A stretch of DNA of 64,000 nucleotides. Origin: Chryseobacterium populi. Lineage in GTDB: Bacteria; Bacteroidota; Bacteroidia; Flavobacteriales; Weeksellaceae. The position numbers and the translations under genes are program-made. Positions 27,148-36,013 of the stretch are shown here, piece by piece; the first letter of the stretch is position 1, and every line of letters starts with the position of its first letter. The DNA lies in NCBI RefSeq assembly GCF_000282115.1, contig NZ_AKJY01000118.1, positions 1 to 64,000 on the forward strand. The letters run 5' to 3'. Under the pieces are notes generated by a model, which worked only from the letters and a program-made list of their open reading frames with translations, did not search any database and had not been told where the DNA came from.

Positions 27148-28185
27148 ATGAGTAATGTTTATGATAATATCCTTGGCCTGATAGGAAACACACCTATGGT
27201 AAAGCTAAATACTGTTACAAAAGATGTCCCTGCAACTGTTTACGCCAAGCTAGAATCATATAATCCTGGACACTCCACTAAAGATAGAATTGCACTTCAT
27301 ATTATAGATAACGCTGAAAAAAAAGGTTTATTAAAAGAAGATTCTGTAGTTGTAGAAACTACTTCCGGTAACACCGGATTTTCTATTGCAATGGTTTGTA
27401 TCATTAAAGGATATAAATGTATTCTCGCAGTAAGTGATAAAACAAAACCTGAGAAAATTGCTTATTTAAAAGCTCTCGGTGCCACTGTATATATTTGCCC
27501 GGCAAATGTACCTGCAGATGACCCCAGATCTTATTATGAAGTTGCCAAAAGAATCGCTTCAGAAACACCCAATTCAGTTTACATCAATCAATATTTTAAT
27601 GAACTAAATATTGATGCACACTACCAAACCACAGGACCTGAAATCTGGGAACAGACACAAGGTAAGATCACTCATCTTTTTGCCTGTACCGGAACGGGTG
27701 GAACTTTATCCGGATCGGCAAAGTTCTTAAAAGAAAAAAATCCGAACGTAAAGATCATCGGTGTAGATGCTGATGGCTCTATTCTTAAAAGCTACCACGA
27801 AACCGGGGAAATACACAAGGAAGACGTTCACCCTTATCAGATTGAAGGAATGGGAAAAAATTTAATTCCTGCCGCTCTCCTTTTTGATAAAGTAGATGAA
27901 TTTGTGAGGGTAAATGATGAAATGTCTGCTTACAGAACCCGTGAAATTGCTTTGAAAGAAGCTATTATGGGTGGCTATACTACAGGAGCTGTCACCCAGG
28001 CTTTATTACAATATGCACAATCTCATGAATTTTCAAAAGATGATGTGATTGTTTTAATTTATCCGGATCACGGCTCAAGGTATATCACCAAAGTATACAG
28101 TGACCAATGGATGGCTGAGCAAGGTTTCGTTAACAATTGCGTTCACAATTATGATGAAGTTTTCAAAACCGAATTCATTAAATAA
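27148..28185 (+). CDS. PLP-dependent beta-replacement synthase, cysteine synthase family; probable cysteate synthase
   Basis: A 345-residue fold-type II PLP enzyme. K45 in NPGHSTKDR is the PLP lysine, TTSGNTG (71-77) binds the substrate carboxylate, and GTGGTLSG (182-189) holds the PLP phosphate. Typical O-acetylserine sulfhydrylases read NPGGSVKDR and are shorter (about 300-320), so the His and Thr here and the C-terminal extension mark a separate subgroup. Next to it is an alpha-oxoamine synthase resembling the flavobacterial cysteate fatty acyltransferase. Together they would make cysteate from a serine derivative and sulfite, then capnine, the sulfonolipid base. That role is inferred from context; plain cysteine or cystathionine beta-synthase activity is the alternative. 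Confidence 0.6.
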   Translation: MSNVYDNILGLIGNTPMVKLNTVTKDVPATVYAKLESYNPGHSTKDRIALHIIDNAEKKGLLKEDSVVVETTSGNTGFSIAMVCIIKGYKCILAVSDKTKPEKIAYLKALGATVYICPANVPADDPRSYYEVAKRIASETPNSVYINQYFNELNIDAHYQTTGPEIWEQTQGKITHLFACTGTGGTLSGSAKFLKEKNPNVKIIGVDADGSILKSYHETGEIHKEDVHPYQIEGMGKNLIPAALLFDKVDEFVRVNDEMSAYRTREIALKEAIMGGYTTGAVTQALLQYAQSHEFSKDDVIVLIYPDHGSRYITKVYSDQWMAEQGFVNNCVHNYDEVFKTEFIK

Positions 28186-28205
28186 AAAATAAATTTATAC
28201 AAATC

Positions 28206-28237
28206 AAGCCTTTTTGTAGATCACAAAAGGCTTTTTT
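28206..28237 (+). terminator. Terminator between the PLP synthase and oxoamine synthase genes
   Basis: A 9-bp stem (28206-28214 with 28225-28233) and a T-run. It suggests the second gene is partly uncoupled or has its own promoter, though none was clear. Confidence 0.7.
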
Positions 28238-28257
28238 ACTAAAAAGTACTATACAAA

Positions 28258-29532
28258 ATGTTGGATATTTTTGAAAGAATAAAAGAAAATCCCGGACCTC
28301 TCGGACAGTTTGCAGATTATGGAGAAGGCTATTTTATTTTCCCAAGACTGGAAGGTCCTATCGGTCCCAGAATGCAGTTCCAAGGAAGAGAAGTAATTTT
28401 CTGGAGTGCCAATGATTATTTAGGAATGTGTAACCATCCTGAAGTTTTGGAAGCTGATGCTAAAGCTGCTGCCGAGTACGGAATGTTTTACCCGATGGGT
28501 GCAAGAGCAATGTCCGGAGAAACAGAACAGCACTTACAGCTTGAAAGGGAACTGGCGGATTTCGTACAAAAAGAATCAGCATATTTACTAAATTTCGGAT
28601 ACCAGGGAATGGTTTCTACCATCGATGCTCTGGTAAGCAGAAATGATGTGATTGTTTATGATGTAGATTCCCACGCTTGTATCGTAGATGGCGTAAGATT
28701 ACACTCCGGTAAAAGATTTACGTACAGACATAATGATATTGAAAGTCTTGAAAAAAACCTTCAGAGAGCCACTAAAGTTGCTGAAGAAACAGGAGGCGGT
28801 ATCCTGGTAATTACTGAAGGGGTTTTCGGGATGAGAGGCCAGCAGGGGAAAATAAAAGAAATCTGTGAGCTTAAATCAAAATATAATTTCAGGCTTTTAG
28901 TGGATGATGCCCACGGATTCGGAACGCTTGGTAAAACTGGGGCCGGAGCCGGAGAAGAGCAGGGATGCCAGGATCAGATTGACGTGTATTTCTCAACTTT
29001 TGCAAAATCAATGGCCGGGTTTGGAGCATTTTTAGCAGGAGACAAAGATATTATCAGATATCTGAAATTCAACCTGAGATCTCAGATCTTCGCGAAATCT
29101 TTGACCATGCCAATGGTAATCGGTGGCTTGAAAAGACTGGAATTGTTAAGAACAAGACCGGAAATCAAAGCAAAACTTTGGGAAAATGTAAATAAACTGC
29201 AGAACGGACTTAAAGAAAGGGGATTCAACATTGGTGACACCAATACTTGTGTAACTCCGGTAATGATGCAGGGAACCCCGGTGGAAGCTACCCTTCTCGT
29301 AAAAGATTTAAGAGAAAATTACAGAATATTTACATCAGTTGTTGTTTATCCTGTAATTCCGAAGGGAATGATTTTATTAAGATTGATTCCTACCGCGTCT
29401 CACACGGATTCGGAAATTAATGAAACGCTTTCTGCATTTGAAGCAATTCACGATAAATTAGTAAGTGGTTACTATAAAGAGCAGGAACAAAAATTATTAG
29501 AAGAACAAGGTTTAAGTTTCAAACCGATTTAA
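28258..29532 (+). CDS. Alpha-oxoamine synthase family enzyme; probable cysteate fatty acyltransferase (capnine synthesis)
   Basis: A 424-residue fold-type I PLP enzyme related to serine palmitoyltransferase, KBL and AONS. DVDSHA with H139 stacks on PLP, DDAHG (216-220) supplies the ring-nitrogen Asp, and STFAKSMAG carries the Schiff-base lysine K250. The N-terminal extension (ENPGPLGQFADYGEGYFIFP) and overall sequence recall the conserved flavobacterial enzyme shown in Flavobacterium johnsoniae to join cysteate with fatty acyl groups for sulfonolipids used in gliding. It follows the cysteate-synthase candidate after a terminator. An AONS or KBL role is less likely because no biotin or threonine catabolism genes are near. 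Confidence 0.65.
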   Translation: MLDIFERIKENPGPLGQFADYGEGYFIFPRLEGPIGPRMQFQGREVIFWSANDYLGMCNHPEVLEADAKAAAEYGMFYPMGARAMSGETEQHLQLERELADFVQKESAYLLNFGYQGMVSTIDALVSRNDVIVYDVDSHACIVDGVRLHSGKRFTYRHNDIESLEKNLQRATKVAEETGGGILVITEGVFGMRGQQGKIKEICELKSKYNFRLLVDDAHGFGTLGKTGAGAGEEQGCQDQIDVYFSTFAKSMAGFGAFLAGDKDIIRYLKFNLRSQIFAKSLTMPMVIGGLKRLELLRTRPEIKAKLWENVNKLQNGLKERGFNIGDTNTCVTPVMMQGTPVEATLLVKDLRENYRIFTSVVVYPVIPKGMILLRLIPTASHTDSEINETLSAFEAIHDKLVSGYYKEQEQKLLEEQGLSFKPI

Positions 29533-29546
29533 TAATAAAAATTTGA

Positions 29547-29576
29547 AAAACCACTGAAACCCATCAGTGGTTTTTT
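29547..29576 (+). terminator. Terminator after the oxoamine synthase gene
   Basis: A perfect 11-bp stem (29547-29557 with 29564-29574) continuing into a T-run. Confidence 0.85.
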
Positions 29577-29611
29577 ATTATCAGTTTTAAAAGTTTTATA
29601 AAATAATATTA

Positions 29612-30490
29612 ATGAAGTTTAAAGGCTATGCTTTAGGAATTATTTCATCGGTTTCATACGGTCTGATTCCAATTTTTATCTTACCCGTTAAGCAGGCCCA
29701 TTTTTCATTAGACATTACTTTATTTTATCGGTTTTTATTTTCTGCACTGATGATCGGCGGATATTTACTGTATTCCAAAGAGAATCTTGCCATTAATAAG
29801 AAAGAAGGATTAATTTTAGCAACACTGGGAATGTGCTATGCACTTTCATCAGAATTCCTGTTTTTAGGATATGATTATCTCACAGCAGGAATCGCTTCTA
29901 CCGTACTTTTTATTTATCCCGTTATTGTAGCATTGATTATGTTTTTCTTTTACAGAGAGAAGCTGACAAAGCTTTCCGTTGTCTCATTGCTTCTTGCGTT
30001 TGCCGGAGTAATCGTTTTATGCTTAAAGGGAAAAGGATTGGAAATTAATTATACAGGATTAGGAATTGTCATGTTAAGCTCACTTTTCTATGCCCTTTAT
30101 ATTATTATTGTCAACCAATCAAAAATCAAAGTTTCCGGTTTTAAGCTTTCTTTTTATTCGATGTTGTTTACCTCAGTTTTTTTTATGATTAAGGCATTCA
30201 TCGGAAAAGAATCCTTTGAAATTCCATCAATAACGGTCTTTTTCAACTTTGCCATTTTTGCATTCCTCACCACTGTCATCTCAACTCTGTGCCTGGTATA
30301 TGCAATTAAAAATATCGGTTCAACTCCGGCGGCAATTTTAGGAGCCCTGGAACCGGTTGTTGCTGTTATGGTAAGCGTTTTGATTTTTCATGAAAAATTT
30401 ACATTCAATTTACTCATCGGAATTTCATTAATCCTTTTCGGCGTTATTCTGAATGTTTTAGCAGGCAGTAAAAAGATGGCTCATTCATAA
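29612..30490 (+). CDS. EamA/DMT-superfamily transporter
   Basis: A 292-residue inner membrane protein with about ten hydrophobic segments in two repeated halves, the EamA pattern. The end of the second half, STPAAILGALEPVVAVMVSV, is the usual family signature. Members export metabolites such as amino acids or nucleotide-sugar precursors. It lies between the sulfonolipid pair and the radical SAM gene, with a terminator upstream and a promoter box at its 3' end for the next gene, so it appears to be monocistronic. The substrate is unknown. Confidence 0.85.
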   Translation: MKFKGYALGIISSVSYGLIPIFILPVKQAHFSLDITLFYRFLFSALMIGGYLLYSKENLAINKKEGLILATLGMCYALSSEFLFLGYDYLTAGIASTVLFIYPVIVALIMFFFYREKLTKLSVVSLLLAFAGVIVLCLKGKGLEINYTGLGIVMLSSLFYALYIIIVNQSKIKVSGFKLSFYSMLFTSVFFMIKAFIGKESFEIPSITVFFNFAIFAFLTTVISTLCLVYAIKNIGSTPAAILGALEPVVAVMVSVLIFHEKFTFNLLIGISLILFGVILNVLAGSKKMAHS

Positions 30491-30498
30491 ATTTAAGA

Positions 30499-30506
30499 TA
30501 ACTTTG
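30499..30506 (+). promoter_or_regulatory. -7 box TAACTTTG for the radical SAM gene
   Basis: A perfect TAnnTTTG match, 14 nt before the TTG start at 30521. It supports that start and shows transcription independent of the EamA gene. Confidence 0.6.
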
Positions 30507-30520
30507 TAAAAATTTTACTG

Positions 30521-32716
30521 TTGAAAGATCTGCTTCTTATCACTCCGCCTTTTACCCAACTCAACACTCCGTATCCTGCAACTGCTTATATCAAAGGTTT
30601 TTTAAATACCCGGAATATTTTCAGCTACCAGATGGATTTAGGGATTGAGGTTATTTTGAAATTATTTTCAAAAGAGGGACTTCAGGACGTTTTTAACAAT
30701 AGAATTGACCTTAAAAACACTTCGGAAAACGCTCAGAGAATTTTTGCTTTAAGAGAAGAATACTTAAAAACCATTGACCAGGTTATTCTTTTTTTGCAGG
30801 GTAAAAACCCCACACTGGCAAGGCAAATCTGCAGTATGAACTTTTTGCCGGAAGCCTCCCGCTTCAATCAGTTGGATGATATGGAATTTGCATTCGGAAA
30901 TATGGGACTGCAGGACAAAGCCAAACATTTGGCCACTTTATGTCTTGAAGATTTATCCGATTTTATCGTTGAAAATATAGACCCTGATTTCGGTTTCAGC
31001 AGATACGCGGAGCGGCTTGGGAAAAGTGCAAATTCTTTCAACGAATTATATTCAAAAATCTCCGGTGAGCCAACTTTTATTGATGGAATCACCTTAAAAA
31101 TACTTCGGGGAAAACTGGGAACAGTTAATCCCAAACTGGTCTGCTTTTCAATCCCGTTTCCCGGAAATTTATATTCTGCTTTCAGATGTGCAAAACTGAT
31201 CAAAGAAAATTTTCCGGATATAAAAACAGCAATGGGTGGAGGTTTTCCAAATACTGAATTAAGGGAAATTAAGGATTCCAGGGTTTTTGAATTTTTCGAC
31301 TTCATCACATTGGATGACGGCGAATTGCCTATTGAATTACTTCATGAAAATATCAGCAATCAAAATAGTATTGCCGAAGCTGAATACAAAAGAACTTTCT
31401 TAATTGAAAATCAAAAAGTTATTTATAAAAACAATTCAAAAAAACACGATTATAAACAAGCTGAAATCGGAACTCCCGATTATACAGATTTACATCTGGA
31501 TCAATATATTTCCGTTATTGAAATTGCCAACCCGATGCACAGCTTATGGAGCGATGGCAGATGGAATAAGCTTACCATGGCTCATGGTTGCTATTGGGGT
31601 AAATGTACTTTTTGTGATATTTCTTTAGATTATATTAAAATTTACGAACCGATTTCCGCAAAAATTCTGGTGGACAGAATGGAAGAACTTATCAGAACCA
31701 CCGGCGAAACAGGATTCCATTTTGTAGATGAAGCTGCTCCTCCAGCCTTAATGCGGGAAGTAGCCCTTGAAATTCTGCGAAGAAAATTAGTCGTTACCTG
31801 GTGGACCAATATAAGGTTTGAAAAAAGTTTCTCCCGGGATTTATGTTTCTTATTAAAGCTGTCCGGTTGTGTTGCCGTTTCCGGCGGACTTGAAGTTGCA
31901 AGTGACCGGCTTTTAAAATTAATTGATAAAGGTGTTTCCGTAGAACAGGTTGCCCGGGTGACAAGAAATTTCACCGAAGCAGGAATTATAGTTCACGCCT
32001 ACCTGATGTACGGCTACCCCACTCAAACCATTCAGGAAACTATTGATTCTCTGGAAATGGTGAGACAAATGTTTGAAATGGGAATTTTACAAAGCGGTTT
32101 CTGGCATCAGTTTGCCATGACAGCCCATTCACCGGTCGGGATAAATCCTGAAGAATTTGGAGTTATTCCCATCAAGCAGGAAATTTTGTTTGCCAACAAC
32201 GATATCGATTTTAAAGATAAAACCGGAATCGACCATACTCAATTCAGTTTTGGACTGAAGAAATCACTCTTCAATTATATGCATGGAATTAATTTTGAAA
32301 TTCCATTACAGGATTGGTTTGATTTTAAAATTCCGAAAACAACCATTCATCCCGATTACATTCATGATGCTCTTTTTGAAAATGAGGATTTTAGTTTTAA
32401 GGGGAATTCAAAAGTGATTTTTTTAGATAAAAACGTAATCGCTGAGAATTACGTAAAAACAAAAAAACAAAACTCATGGCCGTATACACGATTGACATTC
32501 CATTTAAAAACAAATATCATCAAGATCGATCTGGAACAGGAAAAAGCAGAATGGCTGATAGATGTACTTGAAGAAAATTCTACGGAAAGTGCTAAAAAAA
32601 TTACCCTTCAACAACTTAAGGCTCAGTTTGAAGAAAGTTTTGAGGATTTTGAATTATTCTGGTTCTCAAAACCTATGCAGCAGCTGAAAGATAACGGGGT
32701 TATTTTGAGTTTATAA
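30521..32716 (+). CDS. B12-binding-type radical SAM protein of unknown function
   Basis: A 731-residue protein starting at TTG, 14 nt after a -7 box. The N-terminal third (LLLITPPFTQLNTPYPATAY; later VCFSIPFPGN and GGGFPNTE at about 239-246) resembles a cobalamin-binding domain. The radical SAM domain begins near 350 with AHGCYWGKCTFCD: cluster cysteines C357, C362 and C365 give CX4CX2C, one residue more than the classical CX3CX2C. Blocks FHFVDEAAPP, SGGLEVASD and AYLMYGYPTQT complete the domain, and about 200 residues follow. The family and reaction are unknown; with no precursor peptide adjacent, a RiPP role is not supported. Lipid or cofactor modification is possible. Confidence 0.75.
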   Translation: MKDLLLITPPFTQLNTPYPATAYIKGFLNTRNIFSYQMDLGIEVILKLFSKEGLQDVFNNRIDLKNTSENAQRIFALREEYLKTIDQVILFLQGKNPTLARQICSMNFLPEASRFNQLDDMEFAFGNMGLQDKAKHLATLCLEDLSDFIVENIDPDFGFSRYAERLGKSANSFNELYSKISGEPTFIDGITLKILRGKLGTVNPKLVCFSIPFPGNLYSAFRCAKLIKENFPDIKTAMGGGFPNTELREIKDSRVFEFFDFITLDDGELPIELLHENISNQNSIAEAEYKRTFLIENQKVIYKNNSKKHDYKQAEIGTPDYTDLHLDQYISVIEIANPMHSLWSDGRWNKLTMAHGCYWGKCTFCDISLDYIKIYEPISAKILVDRMEELIRTTGETGFHFVDEAAPPALMREVALEILRRKLVVTWWTNIRFEKSFSRDLCFLLKLSGCVAVSGGLEVASDRLLKLIDKGVSVEQVARVTRNFTEAGIIVHAYLMYGYPTQTIQETIDSLEMVRQMFEMGILQSGFWHQFAMTAHSPVGINPEEFGVIPIKQEILFANNDIDFKDKTGIDHTQFSFGLKKSLFNYMHGINFEIPLQDWFDFKIPKTTIHPDYIHDALFENEDFSFKGNSKVIFLDKNVIAENYVKTKKQNSWPYTRLTFHLKTNIIKIDLEQEKAEWLIDVLEENSTESAKKITLQQLKAQFEESFEDFELFWFSKPMQQLKDNGVILSL

Positions 32717-33020
32717 ATTTTTTTAATATGCACACAACTTTTGTCATTCCGTAGGAATCTCAGCATTACATTCAGACTATTCATTATTTAGAGACAAAAG
32801 CTCTGGATCAACAGATGTTTTATTCATTATTACAGTATCAATTTTTATCTCCGATAAAAATCCTAGCGTTTTAAAGCTGTTGCAGTCTAAAAGTTTTGCA
32901 TCACTGTCTCAGGTTAATCGCAAAGGCGCAAGGATGTATGAAAACCTTTTTTGTTTTTAAGACGCAAGAAAATCAAAACTAAATGGAAATTAAAACAAAT
33001 AATTCAATAAACTATAAGTA
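32717..33020. other. Intergenic region without a gene
   Basis: Between the radical SAM gene and the minus-strand exported-protein gene. It contains dispersed repeat copy 2 (32912-32978) and no convincing ORF or RNA. Confidence 0.6.
32912..32978. repeat. Dispersed intergenic repeat, copy 2
   Basis: GGTTAATCGCAAAGGCGCAA (32912-32931) followed by ACGCAAGAAAATCAAA. It matches the repeat at 7933-8000 in sequence, order and spacing. Confidence 0.6.
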
Positions 33021-33050
33021 AAACCTCCTGAAATTGATTTCAGGAGGTTT
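33021..33050. terminator. Strong terminator of the exported-protein gene
   Basis: A perfect 13-bp stem with a 4-nt loop (33021-33033 with 33038-33050), T-rich on both exits, just downstream of the minus-strand stop at 33078. Confidence 0.9.
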
Positions 33051-33077
33051 TTATGATTTAATGATAAAATTTAATTT

Positions 33078-33899
33078 TTATTTCTGTACACCGTCTTTTA
33101 CCACTTCACCAACTTCTACTTTTTCTTTAATTTTAATAAAGTTCGGATCTAAGATAGCCATTCGTTCTGCAATAGCTTTATAAGTCGGGAATTTTAGAAT
33201 AGAGGCCCTTCCTGACATTTCCCTGTAAAGGGTAAAAGTTTTTCCGCCTGCGGTTTTTAATTGTTTCGTTGTTGTGATATATTTTCCGATGTATTTACTA
33301 TTCGCATCATAAATTTCAATATCCACAAAAGTTTTTTCTGCAATGGTATCATCTGAGCCGAAACTTACCGGCAGATTGGTAAAATATCCTACCGGAACTC
33401 CGTTGCTCAGAATTTCCCCGACACTATTCACTTCAATTTTCAGCTTATCAATTTTACTTCTTGTAGTATATGCTTCTTTTGTCTTGGTATCAAGCTTTCT
33501 TTTGGGGATATTTTTAAAAAGATCATCTAAATTTTTGATATTGATTCCTTTATTATCGATTATTTTCAGGCCTTTTATGGAGGTATAGACTGCTGATTTT
33601 TCCTCCCCGGAAAATGCCGACGGAGAAATGTAATCCAGCTCAATTGACTTTTCCCGGTTGTATACTCTGTTGAGCTTTATGTAACTATCTCTTACAGAAT
33701 CAACGATGCTTTTATCTATAAATTCTATGGTATAAATGGGAGTTTCTTTTAAATCCATAAAGGTATATTCACTCGACTTATTTGATATTTTGGCTACGTG
33801 CACTCCATCAAGACTTACAATACCTCTTTTGGTTTTGAAATTCTGAGCATTGATCAGAATGCCCAAAACTGTAAACAACATGATCATACTTTTCTTCAT
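33078..33899 (-). CDS. Exported protein of unknown function
   Basis: A 273-residue protein with a signal peptide (about 1-19, ending INAQ). The body is mixed alpha/beta with many Lys/Ser/Asp residues and no Cys pair, transmembrane segment or lipobox. I do not recognise a domain. The gene lies between two terminators (33021-33050 and 33925-33952), so it is a single transcription unit next to atpC by position only. Confidence 0.75.
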   Translation of the reverse strand: MKKSMIMLFTVLGILINAQNFKTKRGIVSLDGVHVAKISNKSSEYTFMDLKETPIYTIEFIDKSIVDSVRDSYIKLNRVYNREKSIELDYISPSAFSGEEKSAVYTSIKGLKIIDNKGINIKNLDDLFKNIPKRKLDTKTKEAYTTRSKIDKLKIEVNSVGEILSNGVPVGYFTNLPVSFGSDDTIAEKTFVDIEIYDANSKYIGKYITTTKQLKTAGGKTFTLYREMSGRASILKFPTYKAIAERMAILDPNFIKIKEKVEVGEVVKDGVQK

Positions 33900-33924
33900 A
33901 AAATCAGATTTCTACATCACATAA

Positions 33925-33952
33925 AAAAAGTGTAACCAAAGTTACACTTTTT
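33925..33952. terminator. Terminator of the atpD-atpC operon
   Basis: A perfect 12-bp stem with CAAA loop (33925-33936 with 33941-33952), T-runs on both strands, 26 nt past the atpC stop. Confidence 0.85.
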
Positions 33953-33978
33953 GAAAATATATTTAGCTTTTCATTTAA

Positions 33979-34260
33979 TTATTCACAAAGGATAATTCCT
34001 TTATTATGATTAAATTCTACAACACCGCTTTTGATAAGATAAGAAAAAACTGAGTCTTTCTCATTTTCTTTGGTAAAATTTTTAGCATAAGCCTCATCAA
34101 TAGAATTAGCAAACAGCTTTACTTTACCACCCATTAAAGAAGAAACAATTCCTGCGTGGTTTTTCATGATGTGAAATTCACCATTTTTCCCAGGCAACAA
34201 TACAGAGTTTACTTCTCCTTCAAAAACTACGTATTCTGGTGTTAAAATTTTTATATTCAT
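33979..34260 (-). CDS. atpC: F-type ATP synthase epsilon subunit (short form)
   Basis: A 93-residue protein with only the N-terminal beta-sandwich of epsilon (INIKILTPEYVVFEGEVNSV, PGKNGEFHIMKNHAGIVSSL). The C-terminal two-helix domain that brakes ATP hydrolysis in E. coli (full length about 135-140) is missing, as is usual in flavobacteria, so epsilon-type inhibition by that arm is not expected. It lies 87 nt downstream of atpD, in the same operon; the other subunit genes are elsewhere. Confidence 0.92.
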   Translation of the reverse strand: MNIKILTPEYVVFEGEVNSVLLPGKNGEFHIMKNHAGIVSSLMGGKVKLFANSIDEAYAKNFTKENEKDSVFSYLIKSGVVEFNHNKGIILCE

Positions 34261-34347
34261 TTTAATTTAGATTAAAAGATTTCAGACTTCAGATTTCAGA
34301 CACTAAAGTCTCATGTCTATAATCTGATATCTTGATGTCTAATTTAA

Positions 34348-35856
34348 TTAAGCGTTATCAGCCAACATTTTCTGTCCTGCTGCGATAGCTTCTTCAATAG
34401 TTCCTTTAAGGTTGAAAGCAGCTTCCGGTAAGTGATCTAATTCACCGTCCATAATCATATTGAATCCTTTGATGGTATCTTTGATATCTACCAATGATCC
34501 CGGGATACCTGTAAACTGTTCAGCTACATGGAAAGGCTGAGATAAGAATCTCTGAACTTTTCTTGCACGGTAAACTACTGATTTATCTTCTTCAGAAAGC
34601 TCTTCCATACCAAGGATCGCGATGATATCCTGAAGCGCTTTGTATCTCTGAAGAATTTCTTTCACTCTTTGAGCACAGTTATAATGTTCTTCACCGATAA
34701 TTTCCGGAGCTAAGATTCTTGACGTAGAAGCCAATGGATCTACCGCAGGATAAATACCTAATGAAGCAATTTTTCTATCCAATACTGTTGTTGCATCCAA
34801 GTGGGCAAACGTAGTTGCAGGAGCCGGGTCAGTTAAGTCATCTGCAGGTACGTAAACCGCCTGTACTGAAGTAATTGAACCATTTTTAGTTGAAGTAATT
34901 CTTTCCTGCATTGCCCCCATTTCAGAAGCAAGTGTCGGTTGGTAACCTACTGCAGATGGCATACGACCAAGAAGTGCAGATACCTCAGAACCGGCCTGTG
35001 TAAAACGGAAGATGTTGTCTACAAAGAAAAGTACGTCTCTGCCCTGTCCGCTTTCTCCACCATCTCTATAATATTCAGCTAATGTAAGACCGGAAAGTGC
35101 TACTCTCGCTCTTGCACCAGGTGGCTCATTCATCTGTCCGAAAACGAATGCAGCTTTTGAATCTTTCATAGCCTCTAAGTCTACTTTAGAAAGATCCCAA
35201 CCTCCGTTTTCCATTGAGTGCATGAAATCATCACCATATTTGATAATTCCTGATTCAAGCATCTCTCTTAAAAGGTCATTTCCTTCTCTCGTTCTTTCAC
35301 CTACTCCGGCAAAAACCGAAAGACCTCCGTGTCCTTTTGCAATATTGTTAATCAACTCCTGAATCAATACTGTTTTACCTACACCGGCACCACCGAACAA
35401 ACCAATTTTACCTCCTTTTGCGTAAGGCTCAACTAAGTCGATTACTTTAATACCTGTAAATAAAACTTCTGCAGAAGTTGAAAGTTGATCAAATTTTGGA
35501 GCTGGTCTGTGAATTGGAAGACCACCATCCTTAGAAATATTTTGAAGCCCGTCGATAGCATCACCAACTACGTTGAAAAGTCTTCCGTTTACAGCCTCAC
35601 CAATTGGCATTGTAATAGGATTTCCGTATCCGATTACTTCCTGCCCTCTTGTAAGACCATCTGTAGCGTCCATTGCGATACATCTTACTGTATCTTCACC
35701 AATATGTTGTTCTACCTCTAAGATTACTTTTTCACCGTTTCCTTTTGTAATTTCCAACGCGTCATAAATACTTGGAACTGCTTCCACATCAGTAAATACT
35801 ACGTCGATTACCGGACCAATAATTTGAGAAATTTTTCCTTTAATTTGGTTTGCCAT
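34348..35856 (-). CDS. atpD: F-type ATP synthase beta subunit
   Basis: A 502-residue catalytic subunit of F1. The Walker A motif GGAGVGKT is at 155-162, with GERTREGND (catalytic Glu/Arg region), RDVLFFVDNIFRFTQAGSEV (Walker B) and the DELSEED-type segment MEELSEEDK. Length is slightly above E. coli (460) because of small insertions typical of Bacteroidota. It is first in an atpD-atpC operon with a clear promoter, split from the other atp genes, a common arrangement in this phylum. Confidence 0.98.
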   Translation of the reverse strand: MANQIKGKISQIIGPVIDVVFTDVEAVPSIYDALEITKGNGEKVILEVEQHIGEDTVRCIAMDATDGLTRGQEVIGYGNPITMPIGEAVNGRLFNVVGDAIDGLQNISKDGGLPIHRPAPKFDQLSTSAEVLFTGIKVIDLVEPYAKGGKIGLFGGAGVGKTVLIQELINNIAKGHGGLSVFAGVGERTREGNDLLREMLESGIIKYGDDFMHSMENGGWDLSKVDLEAMKDSKAAFVFGQMNEPPGARARVALSGLTLAEYYRDGGESGQGRDVLFFVDNIFRFTQAGSEVSALLGRMPSAVGYQPTLASEMGAMQERITSTKNGSITSVQAVYVPADDLTDPAPATTFAHLDATTVLDRKIASLGIYPAVDPLASTSRILAPEIIGEEHYNCAQRVKEILQRYKALQDIIAILGMEELSEEDKSVVYRARKVQRFLSQPFHVAEQFTGIPGSLVDIKDTIKGFNMIMDGELDHLPEAAFNLKGTIEEAIAAGQKMLADNA

Positions 35857-35876
35857 TGCTAAATTTTTTCTTGGTG

Positions 35877-35906
35877 CAAATATAATGATTCTTCATAAAC
35901 CCGCAA
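35877..35906 (-). promoter_or_regulatory. Promoter of atpD
   Basis: TTG (35906-35904), then exactly 19 nt, then TATATTTG (35884-35877) on the minus strand: a full Bacteroidota consensus promoter 20 nt before the ATG. Confidence 0.8.
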
Positions 35907-36013
35907 TTGCTAAAAAAAAGATTTTTGTCATGCTTTTTCATAAAAGAACCAAAGAAGAAAAACTCCTTTGATTGTTCTGAATTCTTAATATTATCACGAT
36001 AAAAAAGCAGGAA

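Noticed and set aside
30521..32716. RiPP-modifying radical SAM system
   Set aside because: No short precursor ORF, peptidase or transporter was found beside the gene.
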